A DNA stretch of 64,000 bases from Welwitschia mirabilis (taxonomy: Eukaryota > Gnetophyta > Gnetopsida > Welwitschiales), in assembly GCA_051453625.1 (NCBI GenBank), contig JBOZIK010000001.1, positions 209,370,145 through 209,434,144 on the forward strand, read 5' to 3'. Numbering within the stretch: position 1 is the first letter of the stretch; every line of letters starts with the position of its first letter. Position numbers and translations under genes: made by a program. This document shows positions 24,484 through 36,122 of the stretch, one piece after another. Below the pieces are notes generated by a model. The model was not told where the DNA came from. It did no database searches and saw only the letters and a list, made by a program, of their open reading frames with translations.

Positions 24484-25700
24484 AAGGATTATTAAAGGAA
24501 AAAATAAATGATATGTAATAGCATATGCACATTGGTGGTTAATTTATAATCTTAAAGCTATGTTGGATGCATAAGACTATTAAGAAACAAACATGATATT
24601 GATTATGAAAATATTGGATATTGTGTGATGATGTGATGAATTTGTGAAGATTGACAATATGTTTATTATGATCATTCTTAAGGTGACTTGTTAAAGCCTA
24701 CCTCATGAAAGCATTAAGATAATAGGGGAAAAAAATTATGAAAATCATTCATACTAAGATGATTAATAGTATTATTTATGAATAAATTAAATATTACTAA
24801 GCTTTTATATCTAAGATCAACATTGCTATATGTAATTTTTCTTTATTTGATTCATTTAAAGTTATGAGTTAATAATTAAATGTTGAATTGTTAATAGAAA
24901 AAACTTTGCTAACATAAAAAGATGTATTAAACTAAAATTACAACATACTATAGGCCTACATTCTTAAGAAATTTTCCTTTAAATCCCATCTTCAAAATCT
25001 TCATTATACATAAAAATACTTAAAGAATTAAGGGAAATCACCAAAACATTAGGACTCATCTATCCTACTATCTTGTGACATTTCTTTTTAGATAAATTAT
25101 TGATAAGATTTAGATTATTAATTACTTAGCATTACAAAGATAAATTAATGATAAGATTATTAATTACTTAGCATTAGAAAATGATAAAAGATATTGAGAT
25201 TGAGCTTGCAAAATAGAACATACTTTGTAAAAAAGATAGATATGTCTTAGCTATTCAATTAAAGGGTATAAATCTTAGATATAAACTAGAAATCCCACAT
25301 ATAAACTAGGATAAAAAATTGCTATGTAAGAAAATAATAAAGCCATTCTTCCACAAGACTACAAGGAAATACAAACTCTAACTTCTCATTTTATATCCTT
25401 TTCTTTTATCTTATTTTATATCTTTTAGGTCTTTTAGGTATTTGTGTTTTTTATTAATTGTTTTTTTAATGTTTTTCATGAACCTAATGAAATGTTTTAT
25501 TCATGATTACTTATTTACAATAAGTTTAAAAAGTTTATCTTGAAAAAATGAATATGAAATAGACATTAAAATAAATTCAAGAAAAAGTTTAATAATGAAC
25601 ACCAAATTAAAAACCATTTTTCTTTATTCATCTTTTTAAAATTCATATAAGACATGTCATGTAGAAATGTGGTCTTCAAACTAAGGAATAGAAGAGAAAT
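24484..25700. other. AT-rich sequence without recognised genes
   Basis: No open frame of note, RNA gene or repeat family was recognised. A local duplication of about 60 bp containing GATTATTAATTACTTAGCATTA occurs near 25095-25180. Confidence 0.5.
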
Positions 25701-27320
25701 ATACGACTACTCACTTATACCCAAAATACATGAGTAATGAGAACCCTAGTTAGATTTATATAATACTTAGTCAACATCCCCACAAGTATCTGATAAGGAT
25801 TAGATTATCAGAGGATTCATCTGTGAATTTGATGAATGAACTTTTTATAGTCTTTGACNNNNNNNNNNNNNNNNNNNNNNNNNNNNNNNNNNNNNNNNNN
25901 NNNNNNNNNNNNNNNNNNNNNNNNNNNNNNNNNNNNNNNNNNNNNNNNNNNNNNNNNNTGTAGAAATGTGGCCTTCAAACTAAGGAATAGAAGAGAAATA
26001 TACAAACACATTTCGCTACTCACTTATACCCAAAATACATGACTAATGAGAACCGTAGTTAGATTTATATAATACTTAGTCAACAACCCCACAAGTATTT
26101 GAAAAGGATTAGATTGTCAGAGGATTCATCTGTGAATTTGATGAATGATTTTTTTATAGTCTTTCACTTATTAACTAAGTTAATATTTCTTAGCTTGACA
26201 GAGCCACAAAGGATTAGGTATTATTTATCTCAAGTGGTGCACTCGCTAAGACTCGAACTAACAACATGGACTATGATACCATGCTAGGTTACTTGTTTAA
26301 CCCAAAATTCATGAATGATGAGAAGCCTAGCTATATTTGTATAACCATTAGAATACCTAATTAACATGTCCTAGATGAATCTAAGAAGGGTTAGATCATT
26401 GGAAGCCCTAATATGGATCTAGTGATTGTAGCTTTCATGATCTTCTAATTCCTAATGAAATCTTTCATAGTCTTCTAATTCTTAACTAAGTTAACATCTC
26501 TTAGATTGAAGGAGGTATGAAGGAATATATTCATTACATTTTACCTACATCAATTTCACTCATTACAACTTAAATTTAAGACAAGACTCTGATACCATGT
26601 TAGACTTAGCTACTTAAACCCAAAAACCATGATTGATGAGAAGTATAATTAGCTTTCTATAATCCTTAAGAAACCTAATAAATGCTTCTCGTATAAATTT
26701 GATAAGAATCAACTCATCAAAACCTGTTCCTTCTCTTTTAATATGAATCTGATGATTGAACTTTTCATAATCTTCCAATCACTAACCACCATTTTATTAC
26801 TTGATAAAGGCATGAGGGACTCATTATATTTATCCTCATCTAGTACACTTATTAGGACTCAAACTTAGGATGTAGGTTCTAATACCATGTTAGGATAGAT
26901 TCTTTTACCTAAAAGCCATCATTAATGGGAAGCTTAGCTAAATTTATATAATCCTTAAGATACCTAGTTAACACCCATCCTATAAATTTGATAGGATTCC
27001 ACTCATTTGAGGCTCCATATATGAATTTGGTAACTGAACCTTTTACTATCTTTCCAAGATTTCATTTTTATTAGAGATGGTCAAAAAATGTTTTTTAAAA
27101 CTAAATCGAAGTAATCTTAAGCTAACATTTCTTGGACTAATGGATGCATGAAGGATTATGTATCATTTACCCTCTCCCAGAGCACTTAACTTAAACTTAT
27201 GACCTAGGCTCTGATATCATGTTAGGGCATTGTTGTAATCCAAAATCCATGACTAATGAGAATCTTAGCTAGATTTGTTTAACCCTTAACATACCTAGTC
27301 AATAAAACATAATAGGGAAG
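25701..27320. repeat. Tandem array of about 310-bp diverged units
   Basis: A block ending in GATACCATGTTAGG (or a close variant) recurs at 26275, 26591, 26881 and 27213, spaced 316, 290 and 332 bp. Each unit also carries, in the same order, CCATGA..GATGAGAAGC, TAGTTAACA, GATTAGATCAT, GAATTTGATGA.TGAAC, CTTTCATAGTCTTC and CTAAGTTAACATTTCTTAG. On the minus strand the unit ends resemble the iMet-complementary word TGGTATCAGAGC followed in two units by GTTCGAGTC, a box-B-like word. This suggests a tRNA-derived or PBS-containing origin. The first unit is also duplicated across the gap at 25859-25958. Confidence 0.65.
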
Positions 27321-30300
27321 AGATATATAGGGAATATTATATAAAGAGAGGAGTTCAACCAAAACCATATACAACATATATATTATTTATAGCATTTATA
27401 TTCAACTTATAAAATCTTTTTATTTTTTCTATCTTATGGTTAGTTATGACTTTAGATCCTCCAATTGGGCCTCCTATTTCTCCTTAAGAAATGACTCCTT
27501 AGTATCTTCTAATAAAATTGTTACTTCTTTAAGGTTAAAGGCCTTATCATTTCAACTTCTATCTTTTGGATCACTATTATGCCTTTATCTTAATCTCGTT
27601 CATTGATTTACATGGATTGCATCACTGAGACTTCAATCTCTAAGAAACTACCTTTGACATTAATGATTCTTCGCATTTCTTTGAACCAATCTAGTAATCT
27701 AACTACCTCTAAGAACTCCAACTTCTTATTAAGTTCTATTTTCTACTTGATTGAGGCCAATGCATTTTGGAGGTTTTATTGTGTGTTTTTGCAATAATTA
27801 TAAGTTATATTCTTTTACCAAGATGTTTCACTTGTTAAAACATTTATTAACTAGTCTTTATACGAAAAACATTATTCAAGTTTAAATTGAACTTATATGA
27901 AAAGTTTTCATATTGATTATTTTTATGCTTGATTTTTATTACTAAGGAAACAATTTGTTTTTGGTTGTTTTGCATAGATTTTTCTTATTCAGTGGCAAGG
28001 TTGAATAATATCATGTGCATTCTCCATGAGTGCTTGTTACCATCTTTAGCATTTTGTATAGTTAACAAAATGCACAAACTCTTTCTATAACTCTTATACT
28101 TCATCCTTGAATACTTTATCTATCTCATATAAATTAAAAATTTTATTACCTTGTGTAGCTATCATACTTTTTAGCTCAATTTATTTTTTAATAATAGCTT
28201 TGAAGTTTTGTAGTTATTGCTACTTTTATTTCTAAAGCTAGAACATCACTTCTTGACATGCATTAAGACCATCTAGAATAGATCAATATAAAACTCAACC
28301 TAAAGCCTATAGCATTATATCAAAATGTTAGGTTTATTAAATTTAGTAATTTATTAAATCATATGAGAGAACACCATGGACATTCTCAATGTTAACAATT
28401 ACTTGGTTTCAACCAAAGCATTTATATGATTTTCACTACCCGTACATTGAAATACCATAGCCACGCCTCCTCTCTAAAGTGTTTGTATGACAAATGATAA
28501 GGTCATTGTTCACTTTACAAATGAACATAGTTTGTCTTACTTTGGTGCTTTTATAAATATCCTCATCAATAATGGACCTCAATTTTGATACGAGAAAGTT
28601 TTTCCACTTTATAAGTATATGGGCATTTCACATGCATTCTCTAAAATACTGTCTACATTCTAACGATAGAGTAGGAAAAAAATGAATAAAATGGTAAGTC
28701 TTATCTAGAGGTCCTGATGGCTTTCTATGACACTATCAATATTAAAACTTAATATGCTTTTTTGTTAGGGTGTCTTATCTAGCCTATTATCACCCTTCAT
28801 GGTTTCTCTTATTTTGTTTATTTCTTTACAAATTAATATGTTTTATGTGGGCAGCATTTTCTCTTTACTTATGGAACACTAACAATTAGTTATACAAAGG
28901 ACAAAATTAATAAAAAATCACCTATTGTTGGTTAATCCATGTTCCAATTTGTGAGTTTCTCTATCTAGATTCTCGATCAAGATTTTAAAACTTTTTGTTT
29001 TTAATTCTTCGAGATATCTTTTCCTATTTCTACCTTACTACTTTAAATGTGTTTTCTTTTGCTTTTCAATTAAGGTCCCTTTACTTAAATTTGATAATAA
29101 CTCCCTTCAATGTTTTCCGTTATTATTTCTCATGTTTAAATTAGCTCACTCAACTATAGGTGATTATTTCTCTCATATATAATATATATTAGGTAACTAT
29201 TTCTCTTGCACACAATATACTTGAGCTGCTTCTAAATAATCAAGAGCTTAAAATTTTTAAATATCATTAATTGTGTCAAAACGTGTAAAACATGTTGATA
29301 GTTTTCTAATATTTCCTAGTTAAAGCAGATGAGAATAAAATGTAACTTTGAAACATGTACAAACTTTTAGTACTTAAAAAGTAAATAAAAAAATAAGATA
29401 CTATATTCATATGGTTAAATTATTTTAGAGAGAGATGTTTCTCTTTTAAAAAATTGTTTGTAAGTGTTAATAACATTTCCACCAAGAAATTTGAAAGCAT
29501 GATTAATATTTGCTAAAGAAGGAAAGGCAGGTGCAAAATACATTGCTGCTGCTGCTTATAGAAAATCTGTGCTTGGTAGTTTTGTGTCTTCTAAAGCACT
29601 CCAACGCCATCAATGACGTGTTGGAGAGTTAGGAATTTAAGAAAATATTAGAGTACATGCTTTAAGGATTTAGAGATATTTTCAATGTTTTATAACATTG
29701 TAATGTAGCTCAATCCTAAGGAATGCTTAGGAGAAAAACTGGAGGTTTATAAAATTGTTAATAAAAGGATAGCTAACAGGAAAAGATGCAACTTCATGGT
29801 AAACAATGTTCATGCTGCAAATACTAAAAATAGATACGAGAAGGTATTAACAAGAACAAGAAGTTTGCATCTTCTATATTAAGGCTAATTTCAATGACCA
29901 AAAGATGCAGACAATTTATTCATATTATCTAAAACTCAATGGAAACAAAACATTTAAGAAAGAAACAAATAAATTTATCTAACGTGTCATTTTGTCATCC
30001 ACTCTTGAGTACGTGGCTTGCAAAAGATCTAATTTTCTCAAAGGAAAAAAGCTACTGAAAGGTTAAGGTATATAGAAAACAATCTCATTAAAGATAGTAA
30101 AATTCAGCTATGTGACTTACTATCAGCACCATAATCATTGATATCACTTCTCATGTTTCAGAAATAAAAGTTTCTTATTATCTTACACCTATTTAGTGTA
30201 GTTATGAATTACTAAAAAATTAGACATTACGTTCATTCCTCTTAATCATTGTTGTCATATGCATTTTGGTTGGATGGAACATTCCGTGTCATCATCTAAG

Positions 30301-30426
30301 CGAAGGAATGGGGTTGAGGGGTAAGTAATTGGTTGATCTAAACTAATCTCCATGCATGGATTAAACTAGAATGCTCATAATTTTATCTAAAGATTTGTGT
30401 ATTTCCATTTTCAGTGACATTTTATC
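27321..30426. other. Low-copy AT-rich sequence, no gene recognised
   Basis: About 3.1 kb without gaps. Short open stretches exist (for example 27603-27797 on the + strand) but none shows a conserved motif. Minus-strand translation of 27.5-28.6 kb is faintly reminiscent of retroelement gag, but not enough to call. Confidence 0.4.
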
Positions 30427-30674
30427 CTATGCTTCAGCCATGGGTTGATTTCTAGGAGCTAATGCCAAGAACCTCTGGCACTCTTTCTCTAACTCAGTTA
30501 TTCTGTCCATGCTTTAAATCTGCTTTTCAACAGTTGCATCAGATTCCTCATGTTCTTTATTTAGAAGGTGAAGTTTATATTGGAGAATGCCATGTCCTTT
30601 CTCTGAATGATTTAACTTTGCCATCAACCTCTTGATCTTACCTTTAGGAAGGGTTCCATCTTCCTGCTTGGAAT
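30427..30674 (-). pseudogene. Possible filament-like plant protein (coiled coil) fragment
   Basis: The minus strand is open from 30674 to 30427 apart from one in-frame TAA at 30514-30516. It reads LMAKLNHSEKGHGILQYKLH, then LLNKEHEES, and after the stop ITELEKECQRFLAL. The order of a SEK..LKYELHVLSKELE-like segment followed by a K.AELEAECQRLR-like segment is known from filament-like plant proteins (FPP, DUF869), which are long coiled coils. The linking residues are fewer than in the family, and no flanking exons could be placed. It may be a pseudogene exon. A generic coiled coil is the alternative. Confidence 0.3.
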
Positions 30675-31539
30675 GTGATAATTACATGAGATTGACTATC
30701 ATATTTCACAGTTAAAATAGAATCATATTATAATATGCCTAACTAAACGAATTTCACTGTTTAACATGATACTAGTCTCAACACCAATTACACCCCTTGA
30801 CCCCTCCATGTAAAAATTTTATCCCACATTTGAATGTTAAAGTTCACACTGAAGAAAATCACACTTAAAAATTTAATGCAACTCATGTTCACAAATGTCA
30901 CAGTTACCAAAGTGATTTACGTAAACCCCATATTACTTAACTAATATAAAAAGAAGAGTCATGTAAAAAGAAGAATCAACATTAGTTATGTCCTGCAAAT
31001 ATTTGCAGCAATTAGTACTGGTCCAGGTGAGTGCCATGAAGGAATAANNNNNNNNNNNNNNNNNNNNNNNNNNNNNNNNNNNNNNNNNNNNNNNNNNNNN
31101 NNNNNNNNNNNNNNNNNNNTGAAGCTAACAGACTGGTGGAAAGCTGTTAGCCACTAGCAAGAGGAAACAATAATGGTAAACCATTAACCTTGCATATTTG
31201 AGAAAACATGTCAATTCCTTGCAAACTTTTACAATCCATACGTGAACAAATATGGCATTGGCTAACTCAATTGACTACATTTCTTGCAAACTTTTACAAT
31301 CCATACTTGAACAAATATGGCATTGGCTAACTCAATTGACTACATTTCTAGGATTTGTATCCCCCAAATTAGTACTTAGATATTGGTACTTGTAGCTGAA
31401 AATTATGACACAGGGTTTTCAAACCCTATTTCTCAAAGAAGTCCAGAGGAGATAAATGAAACGTACAGAGTAACGAGGTTTCCTCTCACTTATATACAAC
31501 AAGGACATAAAAAAGGAGGTAAACTGAAACAACTTCCTC
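30675..31539. other. Low-copy sequence with a 72-N gap and a 65-bp tandem duplication
   Basis: The 72-N gap at 31048-31119 is one of the few gaps not flanked by repeated sequence. A short open stretch at 31383-31634 (+) has no recognised motif. The tandem duplication is listed separately. Confidence 0.4.
31218..31347. repeat. Recent 2 x 65-bp tandem duplication
   Basis: Positions 31218-31282 and 31283-31347 are identical except for one base (ATACGTGAAC against ATACTTGAAC). There is no gap between the copies, so unlike most duplications here it is probably real and recent. Confidence 0.9.
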
Positions 31540-31742
31540 CACTTTCACAAGGGCATCCCTGCAGTTGGGTAATGGAGGACTTGAAACAATATCTTTCTAT
31601 CATGGAAGGCTTCATTCATTTCAGCAAATTCTGATACATCATCATAACTTTTTGTTAAAGAATTGAATAAAGCTTGCTGCAAGTTCTTCGAAATTGCAAA
31701 TGCAGGCCATTGTGATAATTTATGAAAAGCATCAGCATGACA
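31540..31742 (-). other. Open, exon-like stretch of unknown product
   Basis: About 60 codons are open on the minus strand, reading HADAFHKLSQWPAFAISKNL and later SYDDVSEFAEMNEAFHDRK before a stop. The composition is protein-like and richer than the flanks, and an AG (possible splice acceptor) precedes it. I recognise no family and cannot connect it to the fragment at 30427-30674. It may be an exon of an unresolved gene or chance. Confidence 0.2.
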
Positions 31743-32893
31743 ACTTTAAATGGGTGTTATGCAAAAGCATTCATAAAACAGATATGATCATTACATATGG
31801 TCATTAACATTTCATCATTGGACCTAAATGAAGGAACAAGAGAAGCACGAAGGTATTGGCCGGCTCTTCTGCTCCTTGGCCAACCAGATGTAGCTCAATA
31901 AAAATCTAATGCACAATCTAACTTCAGCATTCAGAGTGACTGAGCAAGGAAATTAATTTTCATATTTTCTCCATTGGAGAGTGTTATTCCTTCTTACTTC
32001 CTTTACTCTCCTAATTGACTACCTACTCCCCACTTTTCCTTTCTTAATCAACTCTTTCTTATCCTTAATATTCCGTTTTACTTTTATCAAAATAAAAATC
32101 TGTTATAATGTCTGAGCTTTTTATTTCGACTTAAAACAACATAAATAAAGGAATATTTTAAATTCCTGACTGATGCCACTTTGGTTTGTAATAGTAGTAA
32201 CTTATTACAGCAACATGGTACCACTATGGATAAGAATGACAAGGACGAGAGTGAAGAAGTGGAAATCGGACTCCAGAAATTAAGGGACTGTGGAAGCTCA
32301 ATGATGCCCAATAAATCTTGCTCTTAGTAGTGCCTTTTCTTGGCAGAAAATTGCAAACAGAAGGAAATTAGAAGAACTATTCAAAATACCATACCACAAA
32401 GGTGAACACCAAAGACATGGAGTTAATGATAAAAGTAGCAAAACCAGCAAACTCATCCCTTTTACGGATCAAATCATCGCAAAGAATGAACCAAAAGAAA
32501 CATCAGGGTAAAATTTCCTCCATACCTCCGTTATTTGTTCTAGAGTTTTCAACGAGCCCAGCCACAAAACAAGGGAAAAAGTTGTTGCGTTGCAGTACAA
32601 GTCCCAAGATATGATTGAATATATGCCTGGAGCAGCAAATCAAAAAAGGGAATAAAACCAATTTTCTCGTTTTGACCATCCCATAATCATTTTAATAGTG
32701 CTGTAAAATTTATAGACAGTAACGTGAACTTTTGGTTAAAAACATGAAGTTCCTTCTCTTCCATTAACTTGATTTAATGGTCAGAATACCTTTAAATAGT
32801 CGGCGAGTTGCAAGTGCTTAACTAAGTGCAAAACCCTGTGGAAAGCAAAGAACCAGTGGTCTCTACAATGGAATGTTGAAACTAATATCTTGA
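31743..32893. other. Region downstream of the PPR gene
   Basis: This contains the probable 3' untranslated region of the PPR gene (nearest 32893) and low-copy sequence. A possible short + strand exon follows an AG at 32209 (product starting QHGTTMDKNDKDESEEVEI), but nothing supports a gene model. No canonical polyadenylation signal is obvious close to the PPR stop. Confidence 0.35.
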
Positions 32894-34984
32894 TCATAAG
32901 GGTATACAGATTTCATTAGAAACAAACTTTCTTTTCAATGAAGCTCTAACAAGAATGCTCCAAGTAATGTAATTAGGAAGCAAACCCTTACTTAACATTT
33001 CATGTAGTAACTCAGAAGCCTGGTAGATATCTTTAGTTAAACACAGACCATTTATCAAAATGTTGTAAGACACAATAGTGGGTCCAAAACCTTTCTCTAT
33101 CATCTCGTTCCAAATTTTGGAAGCCTTTTCTGACTCACCGATCTTATAAAGGCCATCCAGTATTGTATTATATGTGATGATATTTGGAGCACATTTAAAA
33201 ATTTTCATTTCTTGCAAAAAATTGATTGCCTCTAAAGCTTTGTTTGCATTGCATAAACCATGCACAAGAATATTGCACAATACTATATCAGGATGGTATG
33301 ACCTACTTATCATCTCCTTCCATATAGCAAATGCATGTTCAAGCTTACCTGTTCTGCAAAGGCCATCAATTAAGGAACTAAAAGTGACCATGTCTGGACT
33401 AAAACCAGAAGCTACCATCTCACGGAAAACCTCGCTTGCAGACTGAAAACTTTTACCTTTGCAAAGACAATCTATGAATATATTGTAGGTGACCACTGTC
33501 AGCTTGACTCCCCTATCCTTCATCGTCTCGATAAAAGATCGAGCTTCATGAACCCTTCCATCCTGACAAAGCCCCTTGAGCATAGAATTGTAAACATTAA
33601 TATTTTTATTATGCCCTTGGTCGCAAACCTCAATCGCTTCCTTTAATCTCCTTTCTTTACAAAGGCCATTTACCATCGAGCACAAGGCTTCAGCATTTGG
33701 CACGTAACCCCTTTCTTTCATCCAATTCCAGACTTCCATGGCCTTGTTTACATAATCATTTTTACACAACCCATTAATCAAAATCCCATAAGTTGCAGAA
33801 TCTGGATCACAGCCTTCTCCCTTCATGTTTTCCCACATTTCAATGGCTTCATCTACCTTCCCAATCTTGCACAACCCCCAAATTAGCAGATTATACGTCA
33901 CAACACTAGGCCTGTAACCACAATCAAGAGCTATCTTCCAGACAGAAAATGCTTTGTCAACCATTCCGTTCCTACAAAAACCATTGATCATTGAATTACA
34001 TGTAACCAAATCGGGTATTACCCCACTTTCAAGCATGGCACCCCAAATCCTAGCAGCAGCGTCAATTCTTCCCTGCTTAAACAAACCATTAACCAAGACA
34101 CTGTAAGTAAAAGCGTCTGGATTACAACGATTCTGGTTCATCCGACGCCAAATGCTAACGGATTCTTCATATTTTCCGGCCTTTAAGAGACAATTAATCA
34201 TAGCATTGTAACTTACGACATTAGGCGGACATCTAGATTCGAACATGTTGTTCCAAAATTTCATAGCCCTTTCGCAATCACCTAATTTACCAAAAGAATC
34301 AATCATTGTATTATAGCACACCACATCGGGATTGATACCCTTCTTGATCATCAATTCCCACAGGGATTCAGCATCCGAAACCCTACCTGCCTTGCAGAAT
34401 TCCGCCATTAAGGTCCCATAGCTTACAACATCGGGCGATAAGCCTCTTTTTCGCATCTCAACAGCGATTAATGCATCTGCTCGATTAAAATTTCCCATCT
34501 TGCAGTAAGCCTTGATTAAAAGATTGAACGTTTGAATGTTAGGGCTTAGTCCTACGCTGTCTATGTACGTATAAAAAGGTTCGACTAAATGCAGACAGTT
34601 TCCATGAATTAGGGTTTTGAGTAGAGCATTGTAAGATCTGATACCTGGCTTACAGCCAAAGACATCTTCCATCTTTCTGAAAACACTGATAGCTGCTTCG
34701 GCCTTTCGAGCTTTTGCGTAGGCTTTGAAGACTGAGAGAAACAAACCCTCGGAACATCTGCATTTTTCGGATTGAATCTGTAACAAAATTTTATCAATTT
34801 CTTGGATGTTTGGGGTAATTCCAAGCTTGTTGATCATACAATGAAAGACTGTGTGATTGTGCCTATAGTTAGGATGGCGCGATGCAGCGTTGAAAATCGC
34901 CAACGAGCTTTCGACGGTCTTCTCTGCTTTGAGAAGCTTCAATACATGATCTGGCGTCAAAATTCTGGGAAAACTCCACGCCAT
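32894..34984 (-). CDS. P-class pentatricopeptide repeat protein, At3g09060-like
   Basis: A single uninterrupted frame of 696 codons from ATG at 34984 to TGA at 32894-32896. The N-terminus (MAWSFPRILTPDHVLKLLKA) and overall layout match the Arabidopsis PPR protein At3g09060 (about 690 residues), which also starts with a VLKLLK segment, so the start is well placed. From residue 114 the protein is almost entirely 35-residue PPR motifs, beginning at about 114, 149, 185, 220, 255, 290, 325, 360, 395, 430, 461, 496, 531, 566, 601, 636 and 671. The repeat from about 149 has 36 residues and the one from 430 is shortened to 31. Motifs have the form xVVTYNxLIxGLCKxGxxxxA and there is no E, DYW or SMR domain, so it is P-class. 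Such proteins bind organellar RNA sequence-specifically for stability, splicing or translation. The transit peptide is not obvious, so mitochondrion or plastid cannot be chosen. The lack of introns is typical, and no disabling change was seen. Confidence 0.95.
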   Translation of the reverse strand: MAWSFPRILTPDHVLKLLKAEKTVESSLAIFNAASRHPNYRHNHTVFHCMINKLGITPNIQEIDKILLQIQSEKCRCSEGLFLSVFKAYAKARKAEAAISVFRKMEDVFGCKPGIRSYNALLKTLIHGNCLHLVEPFYTYIDSVGLSPNIQTFNLLIKAYCKMGNFNRADALIAVEMRKRGLSPDVVSYGTLMAEFCKAGRVSDAESLWELMIKKGINPDVVCYNTMIDSFGKLGDCERAMKFWNNMFESRCPPNVVSYNAMINCLLKAGKYEESVSIWRRMNQNRCNPDAFTYSVLVNGLFKQGRIDAAARIWGAMLESGVIPDLVTCNSMINGFCRNGMVDKAFSVWKIALDCGYRPSVVTYNLLIWGLCKIGKVDEAIEMWENMKGEGCDPDSATYGILINGLCKNDYVNKAMEVWNWMKERGYVPNAEALCSMVNGLCKERRLKEAIEVCDQGHNKNINVYNSMLKGLCQDGRVHEARSFIETMKDRGVKLTVVTYNIFIDCLCKGKSFQSASEVFREMVASGFSPDMVTFSSLIDGLCRTGKLEHAFAIWKEMISRSYHPDIVLCNILVHGLCNANKALEAINFLQEMKIFKCAPNIITYNTILDGLYKIGESEKASKIWNEMIEKGFGPTIVSYNILINGLCLTKDIYQASELLHEMLSKGLLPNYITWSILVRASLKRKFVSNEICIPL

Positions 34985-36030
34985 TATTCCATCGTTTGAT
35001 TGCAGACTGTCGGATGCAGATGAAGAGTTAAGGTACTCTGCAAGTGATACAATAGTAAGTACAAGATTTTCTTCTATTTCGCAGAGACAAGTGCTCTCTT
35101 CTACGGCTAACTAGTCTCTGACATTATGCTATGTTTTCTGTTTTTCAATATGATATCACATTGCTGGCTTAAAGTGGAATGTTCTTGCAATAAGTAATGT
35201 TTTAAAAATAAATTATCCGTATAGATGTTCGGTCGATGATACTTGGATGCTCGATACCGAACTGTTGACAGGATACTTGAAAACCTTAGAAGAGGTAATC
35301 CACATATATTACATAACCTTTAAATATTTATATATTAAATAGACAATAATCTAATATTATATGATTGAGACCTCAAGGACTCCTTTGAAAGGTTTGTCTT
35401 AGTAGCCTTGGACTCCTCGTCTAAATGCGTGTTTGAGATTCTAGGCCTATCATATTGTGCAATTGAAAAGGATATCACCAGAAGACATAGGGTGTTGCTG
35501 TACATACAACCTGATCGTGTTCAAAGCACAGAAGCCCACCGCTAGAAGGCAATTACCCAAATGTAGGAACTAAATGTGTGGATTGAAGTGCTCAAACATC
35601 TGAAAGATAGAGAAATGCTCCGTAAAAAGCACTTGTGGAAATTCCCAAATTGCACAACTCAAGATAGCTTCATCAATATTGGATGGTAAGAATGCTACAG
35701 ACCTTCACTAGCCCAACTCCAGGAAGAGGGACTCGTCAAAAAGTTTATTATAGTGTTTTCCATATAGATTCTTACTCAAGATGTTAGCCTATTTTGTTTT
35801 TTTATTTGCCTATGATCGTGCTAATTCTCTGTTTAACAGTTTCGTTTCCTAAACTGTTGGCCTTTGCTAGATTTAGCCTCAGTTCTGAATTTGGCTTAGG
35901 CCTCCCTCTCTATCTGAGGAAACCCAATCACCTTATCATTATCATGCTTTAGGTTCTAGGCGATTTTGCCCCATCAACTTATTATGTACCTGTATTTGTT
36001 AATAGAAAGTAGCCTTATATATATAAAATA
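34985..36030. other. Upstream region of the PPR gene and intergenic DNA
   Basis: The first few hundred bases to the right must hold the 5' untranslated region and promoter of the minus-strand PPR gene. No unambiguous TATA box was identified. The rest shows no gene or known repeat. Confidence 0.4.
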
Positions 36031-36122
36031 GGATTAACCTCCTACCCTAATGGTAGAGTAGTCGTCATGTTGTGGTTGTGAGTTCGAATTTAGAAAATGC
36101 CTTTCAACAAAAGAAAAAGGGG
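36031..36122 (+). repeat. Possible tRNA-derived SINE head
   Basis: The word AATGGTAGAGTAGTCG (36049-36064) resembles a tRNA box A, and GAGTTCGAATTT (36080-36091) resembles box B, about 20 bases downstream. A purine-rich tail (AAAGAAAAAGGGGGGAAAAG) follows and an AT-rich TATATATATAAAATA precedes. This is the layout of a plant SINE promoter. The cloverleaf arms do not pair well, so it is not an intact tRNA gene. Confidence 0.4.

Noticed and set aside
26231-26290. tRNA gene suggested by ACTCGAACTAA and GATACCATG
   Set aside because: The box spacing is too short for a tRNA and no cloverleaf can be formed. The words recur as part of the 310-bp array.
27500-28600. Possible gag-like peptides on the minus strand
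   Set aside because: Only isolated residues resemble gag and no ordered set of motifs is present.
33174-34999. Open frames opposite to or overlapping the PPR gene in other frames
   Set aside because: They are shadows of the 696-codon PPR frame and have no domain content.
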